From NCBI GenBank assembly GCA_047967505.1, contig CM106540.1: a stretch of 64,000 bases of DNA. One strand, written 5' to 3'. Shown here one piece after another: positions 57,240 to 64,000 of the stretch. This stretch comes from Dipteris shenzhenensis. Taxonomy: Eukaryota > Polypodiophyta > Polypodiopsida > Gleicheniales. Each line of letters starts with the position of its first letter. Within the stretch, counting starts at the first letter, position 1. The position numbers and the translations under genes are program-made. The notes below the pieces were generated by a model. It was not told where the DNA came from and did no database searches. It worked only from the letters and a program-made list of their open reading frames with translations.

Positions 57240-60090
57240 TATACGTCAAGCCTTGCAAAAACGTGCCCACATCTTAGTGGTTGTTTGAGATCCATAGTCC
57301 CTCATGCTCCCAAATGGTGCAATCTCTTGGCAAATGGCAATGAGGGTGGATGTCAAAGGGACGTCATGGCCTACCCTCACCCAAGTTGTAGTGGGGTAAC
57401 CCAGATGTTCCAAGCAGTGATGTACACCGCCTTCCAAATGCTATCCTTAGATTATATGGGACACTAATGGGAAGGTAGAGTTGAGTCTTGCACCTTGAAT
57501 TAGAAGACCCTTTGTCCTCGGATCTTGTAGGTTGGTGTAACTATGTCAAGGAGGTGTGACCCTCCTCTACCAACTAGGTTGCCATGTCCCAAGTGAAGTC
57601 CTGCTACATCCTCTACATCTTGGCTGCGATTTGAAGGGCTCCTTGTTAGATCCTCAGTGCCACAAACAGTGTGAGATCATCTTGAGGTTAGTATCTACAC
57701 ATCGGTGGCACTTGCCAACAACACACATTGGCTCTAGCCATGGACGATAGGTAGTCCCCCACGGGCGATCATCATCAAGAAGTACGTAATCTCCTGTGGC
57801 CAGAGGTTAGTCTACAAAAGCGTCCAAGCAGAGGTTTTAATCGAAGACAATATGCCATATACAAGAAGAAGGGCACCTTAAGACACTACCCAGAGTGCCC
57901 TACTTTGGAAGCCCAAAGTCACTCCCCACTAAGGGGGCGGCCCTCCCATAGCCAAAGCTGCTTAGTCGATGGTCCAGCTCTTGCCCACACGACCCACTAC
58001 TTTGAGTTGTTGCCAGTCGAGCAAATCTCGGGCCTCATCCAAGTTTGGGTTTCCATCTATTTTTGGTTGGGGAAGATGGCCCTGCCCCACTCTGTAATGC
58101 ATGGAGTGAAAGAAGCCTAGGGTCTGGTGCAAATGCTGAATCCTTAAGTGCACCCTTGTCTTAGAAAACTTCTCATACCCACGAAAGGGAGATGATGCTC
58201 TGTGTAAACTAGCCTTCCAAGACTTAGGGATAATAGAGTTTGTCTCTAGCATGTGTGTGCATGCTTCTCTTAAGTGAGAGAGCATTGTCATATGTGGCTT
58301 TGGCTCACTGGGGAGATGACTCGTCACTCCATGCTCCAAAAGAATTTGTCGGCCACTGTCCCATTCCACCCAACCAATGTGTGTTCGCTATCGCAAATTG
58401 AAGCCTTCTTGATCCCGATGCCAAATAAGGAGTTGGCACGCAAACTCCTCACAACATCGAGACTTGAATAGACATGGCCAAACCCTATGTAGGCTCTTCA
58501 TTAGTGGTGAGCCCTTCCTTGTGAGGGAGGCCTCTTAGAAGATCCATTGGTGAGGTTGTTGCAATTGGCTTCCTATGCAGGGGGTATTCCTAAGAACCCT
58601 CATTGAAGCAAGAGTTTCTAGGGCTCCCCATAATACCAACTTGCCCGAAAGGGCTCTACATTGCATTTGTGGGTCTATGATGCCAAGTCCTCCCTTTGGC
58701 TGGGGTATGATCACTGTTTATCAAGTGACCTTGGCTCTAGTGCTCCTCGTGCAATGCGACCCACAAGAAGTTGCACACTAAGTGTGTTAAGGCGCGTACA
58801 AAGTATTGTGCCCATCAGATATGCTTTGAATGGTCGATCAAGCATTAAACACCGTTTTTGCCTTAGTGTCATGCACAATCGTCAAAAAACAAGGTCCTAG
58901 GTATGTTGTTCAAATAAGTATTAAACATTGTTTTTACCTTAGTGTGATGCACATCCATTAAAAAACACGCTCTTAGGTGTGTTATCCGAACAAGTACTTA
59001 TTGGATGGGCGCGCCACTTTTCATGCAACTCAATACCGCCTGGTTTTCCCCCTGGTGTTATGCACAACCATTAAAAAACGTGCTCCCAGGTGTGTTATCC
59101 TATCAAGTACTTATGGGATGGGCGCGCCACTATGCATGCAAGTGAATACCACCTAGGTTGAGGTGCGTGCAAAGTATTGAGATGTCCTATACATGAGCAT
59201 GCTAGTCTGTGGCCTCAGAGAACTAGGTTGGCCACGAGGGCTCACCTTGCTAGGGTGAGTTTGCTCGAGCTCCAATACAAAAGCTTGTGCCACACACTCT
59301 AATATCAAGACAATTTGTTGAACAAAAATGTTAATGGCAATATCTCTCATTGTCTCACCTTGCGAGATTCAACAAAAGTGAAGAGAGACTCCCTAATCTA
59401 GCTCTTGAATCTCCTAAATCCTTGTAAGAACGCGGATTGATTTGTCCAAGTGATCTTGGCCCACGATGCGTGGCATGCATCTCAATAGCACCATGGACTC
59501 CCTCTAGATTCCCTGTCATGCCTTCTACAAAGAGGGCCATATCATTTGCGAACTCTGAGTCTATTATCTTGTCCTCCTATCGAATTGGGGGCGCATCCCT
59601 ATGAGGCCAATCGTCTAGGAGCATAGAGAGCTAGTCGAAGCCTTGGCCCACAAACAAGAAAAGAAACAGAGCTACATGGGTGCCTTGGTGAACTGAGCAA
59701 GAAAGAGAAAATGCCTCCCTTGTATGGCCCCCAATAAGCATCTGATTGGCACTCCCCATATACAAGGCAATGACATCGTGAATCTAGTGATTCGAGAAGC
59801 CCATCCCCACATAGTGCCTCTTAGAAAGGCCACTTCACCCTAAGCCTTCTCAAAATCCAAGTTAAGGACTCAATGGGCTGAGACTCCTCCCATGCCCAAC
59901 CCATTGCCTCCCAAAAGGTGGAAATGTTGTCCAAGATGCTTTTATATAGCAAGATAGGGGCATAACCGCAGGCTCAAGCTCTTGGCAAGATCTTGGAAGG
60001 GGTCTCCAAAAGGGTGATCAAGTGCCACTGTTAGATATCCAATGGGTCTCCCACTTTTGGGATCAAACAAATCTAGCCACCATGGCTGAG
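57240..60090 (-). pseudogene. Heavily decayed LINE reverse transcriptase
   Basis: On the minus strand and across many stops, the text [15 protein letters not shown] (about 60065) is followed by ILLYKSILDN, then a HDVIALYMGSANQMLIGG block and SCSVHQGTHVALFLFLF. DSEFANDMALFVEGM (about 59545), the YADD position mutated to FAND, follows. The order matches LINE-A's RT. Further left, 57240-58400 keeps weaker C-terminal resemblance. This is an old copy. Confidence 0.65.
58790..59175 (+). repeat. Three degenerate tandem units of about 70-125 bp
   Basis: ATTAAACACCG, CTTAGTGTCATGCACAATCG and AAAAAACAAGGTCCTAGG recur as variants at 58849, 58920 and 59060. The last two units include TACTTATTGGATGGGCGCGCCAC-like ends. 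They lie within the decayed LINE as an inserted or amplified satellite-like block. Confidence 0.65.
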
Positions 60091-61250
60091 CGACTCGGTA
60101 TGCGCAGAAGCCGATGAGCTAGAGAAGAGCAGGAGGTAGTGAGGCACCGCAATCAAGGCACAAGGTGAAGAGCAGGAGATTCATTTTCACGGGCGCATAA
60201 GCCAAAGAGAGGGAGTGTAGAAAGGGCTTCGTCAGATTCCGTGCTAGTCCGCACGAGTGAAGTAGCGATGGGGGGTATGGGATCTAGAGAGCAGGAGAGT
60301 AGGCAAAAAGTGCGAGGCAGCATAGGGAAGTGTGAAGTGTGCATGTAGGCAGATTGGGAGCCCAATACATCGGCAAGAGGCCAAACATAGTGCAGAGACT
60401 GGAGGAGGGCACCATGCAGAGGAGGTGGTAAGGATCAACAAAAGGAGGAGGCAACAACAAGAGCTCGCACGGTTAAGAGGACTTGGGAGCTGATGGATGA
60501 CTGTGGAGGTGAGCGAGGGGTTTGAATAGGGTAGGTAGTCGGGGAGAGAGGTGAGTCATCGTGGCAGTGGGAATGTTGATAGGCAGTTGAGGGGAGCATA
60601 ACAGTCAAGGAAGTAGTAGTCGAGGGGGGGGGGGTAGGGGGCAGAAGAGGTTGGGTTTGGTTTGGGAGAGGTTTATGTTAGGTGGGGTAGGTTAGGGAGA
60701 GCAGTGAGAAAAAGTGAAAAAATATACACAAAAAGGTATTAATTATGAATAATTTAGGAATAGATAAAAATGAAAGAATATGAAAATAAAGGATATTAAG
60801 GAAGTAAGGAAAAAATTAGAAATAAATAGGAAAGGAAGAATAATTAGGGGAAAATGTTTTTTTTTGGGAAATAATCAGGGGAAAAAAGGGTAATTAGAGG
60901 GGGAGTAAAATTGGGCTAGGTTTGGGAGAGGTTTACGTTAGGTGGTGTAGGTTAGGGAGAGAAGTAAAAAAAAGTGACAAACTAGAAAGGATATGAGGAG
61001 CGATTAATAGGAACAATTTAGGAAAAGAAAATCGATGACATTAGGAGAAAAGAAATTAGGAAAATTGGACATTAGGAAAAGAAATAAATAGAAAAAGGAA
61101 GAAAAAGAGGGAAAAATTAGGGGGAAATTGAAAAATTTGGGAATAATTAGGGGGAAAAGGGAATAATTAAGGGAAGAAGTTGGGGGGGGTGGGGGGTGGA
61201 AGGGATGCAAGGAAAAAAGGTTTTAGGGGGTAGAAACTATGTGTGTGTGT
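60091..61250. other. G/A-rich non-coding DNA
   Basis: AGG-, GGAAAA- and TTAGGGG-rich, with a local duplication: a GGGAGAGGTTTATGTTAGGT-type phrase at about 60664 recurs at about 60925. Reverse-strand frames are compositional. Confidence 0.5.
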
Positions 61251-61554
61251 ACTAGGTGAGACAATAGGTCATCAGTATGTGATGACCTATTGTCTATCTT
61301 AAGGGAAAGAAGTGTAGATAAATCTAGTTTAAGTTGGGGAAAAGTATTAGAGGAGATCTAGTCATGGATGATCTTTCTAATTTTGTGAGAGAATGGGAAG
61401 GATGAAGGTTAGGTAGACTTTGTAGGAGGAGGAAAGTGGTCGATTACTATGACAACTGATGAGGGAGATAATGGGAAAATTAACGAGTTTTTCTTCCAAA
61501 CAAAAGTGGAAAAGAATTCTCCAAAGAAGGGAGGAGACAAAGAGATATGTGCGC

Positions 61555-63300
61555 TTAGGAAAGTGGTAAAGAGGCCGATAAGATTTTGATTTGTGTCAAC
61601 AAAGGAAGAAGATAGACTACATTTAAGAGAGATGATGTGTAGTGGATAATAGTAAAGGGGTCATTTTCATGGAGTGGCCTAGAGGGGTCAAGAAACTTTG
61701 TGATGGTGGGATTATTAATGAAGAGGATCTTGTCAACATATCTGAAGGTTAGAAGGAAGAGGGAAAGGAAATGAGAATGTCTACGGTGTGCTAGTTTTTT
61801 ATGAATTTGAATTTGAATGAGGTAAGATAGACATGAAGCCAAAGTGCTGGAGAGGAGAAACCTATAGGGATACCTTTAGTTTGGGTCCAACAACATGGTC
61901 CAACCTAAATGATACAAGAGTCAAGAAGGAGGTGGTTGTAACTGAGAAAGGTGTTGAAGCAGTAGAGTGTTTTGACCTTTTTTGTTTTAGTGAGGTAGAG
62001 GCAGCCATTTTTTAGCAAGAAGCCCTTGAAACCTAGTTTAGCATCAAGCTTACAAAAGTAAGAGAGAGAATCCATGAGACTAAAGGTGCAATGGTGGGGG
62101 ATGGCTTCATTGCAGTTAGCTATGTCGATAAAAAAGGCAGTGGTTGACAAGGAACTATAAATCTGAATCGATGCCCCACAACCTATTAGTGTTCATGTTG
62201 CATGCAGTTTATCTCCTTGAATAGAGATAATGTTTTTTAATTTTGTGAGTCTTGAAGCAATGAGGTCAGTGAGAGAGAGGAGAAGATACAGTTTTGCGCA
62301 TTGGTAAGCCAACAAAAACTGTGTTTGTGTGCCTTATAAGTACACATGAGATAGGGAAGGTTATTGGAACTATGAGGAAGGCTAAGGGAGTTAAGAGGGT
62401 TTCAAATGGATTTTAGTGTGATAGATGGGGGGTTAGTTAGGGGTAAAAATTTGGGTGAATTTATTTTAACCAGGGTAAGTTTCTGTACTAAATATTTGCG
62501 AAGGACAATGGGAGTTTGGGAAGCTTTATCCAAGCCAGTGATAAACACATGGTTTGCAAAGTTGGTTTACTTCATCGAGGAGAGTTTTGTTTTCTAGAAT
62601 GGATTGTTCGACTTTAAGGTTGGGGAAATGAAAGAGAACTATGAGGAAGGCTAAGGGAGTTAAGAGGGTTTCAATTGGATTTTAGTGTGATAGATGGGGG
62701 GTCAGTTAGGGGTAAAAATTTGGGTGAATTTATTTTAACCAGGGTAAGTTTCTGTACTAAATATTTGCGAAGGACAATGGGAGTTTGGGAAGCTTTATCC
62801 AAGCCAGTGATAAACACATGGTTTGCAAAGTTGGTTTACTTCATCGAGGAGAGTTTTGTTTTCTAGAATGGATTGTTCGACTTTAAGGTTGGGGAAATGA
62901 GAGAGAAATATTTCCCAAAATAGTTGGGAGAGATGTGATTCGTAATTGGTGTGATCCAAGTTGAGAGTAAGACAAACATCTTGGAAAGCAAGAGTAAGTG
63001 AGTGAAGTGCAGCATGAGGATCTAAGGGGGTAATGGGAATGTGATTGAGTTAGAAAAGTATGTGAGAATGGAGGAAAGGATGATGAAAGAAGCTAGGGTC
63101 ACAGGTGCAAATGTGAAACTGATCATCAAATAGTTTGAGAAAAAGTTTAAATCTCTTAAGTGAGGTACAATGACAAGTGGAGGTAAAGGAATTGGCTAAG
63201 AAAGTAAGCATGGGCTTGTAGAGTAAGGATCTAAGAGGCGGACTGTACTTCCAACTAAAGAAGAAAGAGTTGAAAGTGTGGATAGTGTCAGAATCAATGC
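61555..63300 (-). pseudogene. Penelope-like element reverse transcriptase, broken
   Basis: Minus-strand text across frameshifts: FFFSWKYSPPLRSLLYKPML (about 63250), an AFQDVCLTLNLDHTNYESHL block, TPIVLRKYLVQKLTLVK, then YKAHKHSFCWLTNAQN (about 62325) and LSTTAFFIDIANCNEAIPHH (about 62130). TQTKGIPIGFSSSPAL (about 61880) and TFRYVDKILFINNPTITKFL (about 61755) complete it. The GIPxG, SPAL and FRYVD[D]xxxxNNP motifs are those of a Penelope-like RT rather than LINE or LTR RTs. The second catalytic Asp of YVDD reads Lys here. A GIY-YIG endonuclease was not found. A 269-bp duplication interrupts it. Confidence 0.6.
62367..62904. repeat. 269-bp tandem duplication inside the Penelope-like ORF
   Basis: GAACTATGAGGAAGGCTAAG at 62367 recurs at 62636. 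The copies run to about 62904 with only two or three differences (for example TCAAATGG versus TCAATTGG), so the duplication is much younger than the RT decay. The identical 63-codon plus-strand frames in each copy are shadows. Confidence 0.95.
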
Positions 63301-63339
63301 TAAATTGTAAAACAAGTGTATCTCTAAAAAGAGATTTAG

Positions 63340-63996
63340 GGTGTGGTGGGTCTCAGCGGTGACTCACGTGTCATGGGGTAGTTGAAGATATGCCGACGGA
63401 GCTTCCACTCTCGGCTACTCCTTGTGGGAGCAATGCATAGCACGAGCCATCTGCAAGTGTGAAGTAGCCTACGGATTGTTGCAATGTGGTTTCACACAAG
63501 AAAGGGGGAAGGAGAAGAGGGAGAGGGAGAGGGAGAAGGAGGGAGAAGGGAGGAGGAGGAAGGGAAGAAGGAGAAGGGAGTGAAGTGGGATGGAGTGACA
63601 ACCACAAGGGCACTATAATGGAAACAAGAGAACACCCAAAACACTCTCTTGGAAGAGAAGAGGAAGCTTGTATTCAAACTTGTGCAAAGAACAGTGAAGA
63701 CCAAAGTCAAACATTTGGCCTTTTATACAAGTCACCTTTTGAAGGGAGGGCCAACCCTTTTCCTTTTTAGCACTCTCCCTCACTTTAAAACCATGGGCTC
63801 TTAGGCTTGTAGGGCGCCAAGGCATATTGCTATTCTTACCGACTTCCCTACTAGCAAAAATAGCGCTTGTGTTAACCATATTAAAGCGCCGCCGAGAGCT
63901 AGGCTTGGATGAGATTGGAGGAGAGTTGTGAGGCTTGCTCTTGCCTCCTCTGTAAGATCGTGTGGGTGACTTGCGGCAGTTGTGCCATGGCTTCAA
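63340..63996 (-). promoter_or_regulatory. Minus-strand promoter/leader, LTR-like
   Basis: On the minus strand TATAAAAGG (63719-63727) is followed by CTTCACTGTTC, then by a CCTTCTCCC-rich tract (63485-63585), as in many plant LTR leaders. It lies upstream of the Penelope-like ORF and may have driven it, or it may be a separate LTR truncated by the window edge. A 127-codon minus frame at 63613-63996 includes a KVRESAKKEKGWP phrase of no known identity. Confidence 0.4.
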
Positions 63997-64000
63997 AGAG

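Noticed and set aside
63486-63770. Arg/Gly-rich 94-codon plus-strand frame
   Set aside because: Driven by a GGGAGAAGG purine repeat and antisense to a better-supported minus-strand leader.
1-64000. tRNA, rRNA or other structured RNA genes
   Set aside because: No cloverleaf with A and B boxes or rRNA-like stretch was seen. The TGGTATCAGAGC sequences are retroelement primer-binding sites, not tRNA genes.

Overview
This is nuclear DNA of a land plant with a large, retroelement-rich genome. The one host gene I can model completely is a spliced PTI1-like protein kinase close to the Arabidopsis At3g15890 family. It has GT-AG introns, one GC-AG intron, and TE-filled intronic DNA. Long introns together with L1-type LINEs, chromovirus-type Ty3/gypsy elements, a Helentron-like relic and a Penelope-like reverse transcriptase point to a fern or another large-genome non-angiosperm. 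The lineage is an inference and the species is not decided by the sequence.

Layout. 1-5,000: a possible exon end, AT-rich DNA, a 182-bp tandem duplication, and a fold-back repeat with (CT)n/(CA)n in its loop. About 5,040-9,690: a decayed Helentron-like rolling-circle element (Rep, partial PIF1 helicase, endonuclease). 9,690-10,550: microsatellite-rich promoter/5' UTR of the kinase. 10,551-54,752: the kinase gene, four coding exons giving 365 aa. Its second intron (11,088-53,783, 42.7 kb) holds nearly everything else.

Inside that intron, in order: LINE-A (minus) split by an apparently intact chromovirus, Gypsy-1, with identical 430-bp LTRs; a tangle of a second LTR family with a gag-endonuclease chimera and a young 5'-truncated LINE-B flanked by a 12-bp target duplication; GC-rich LTR-like promoter DNA; a Gypsy-3 tail; LINE-C (minus) split by Gypsy-2, which is nearly intact with 909-bp LTRs; a G-rich minisatellite; a 70-bp triplet repeat; and one more LTR of the second family just before exon 3.

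Downstream of the kinase, 55,300-57,200 holds no recognisable gene. 57,240-60,090 is a decayed minus-strand LINE, and 61,555-63,300 is a minus-strand Penelope-like RT pseudogene with a 269-bp internal duplication. The right edge carries a minus-strand TATA/5'-leader that could drive it or belong to an LTR.

The most interesting items are the 42.7-kb GC-AG intron, a 214-aa ORF overlapping the start of gag in Gypsy-1, a dense W-box array in the Gypsy-2 LTRs with an ACGT/ABRE-like array in its leader, an SR-protein-like domain in Gypsy-2 Gag, and the Helentron and Penelope relics.
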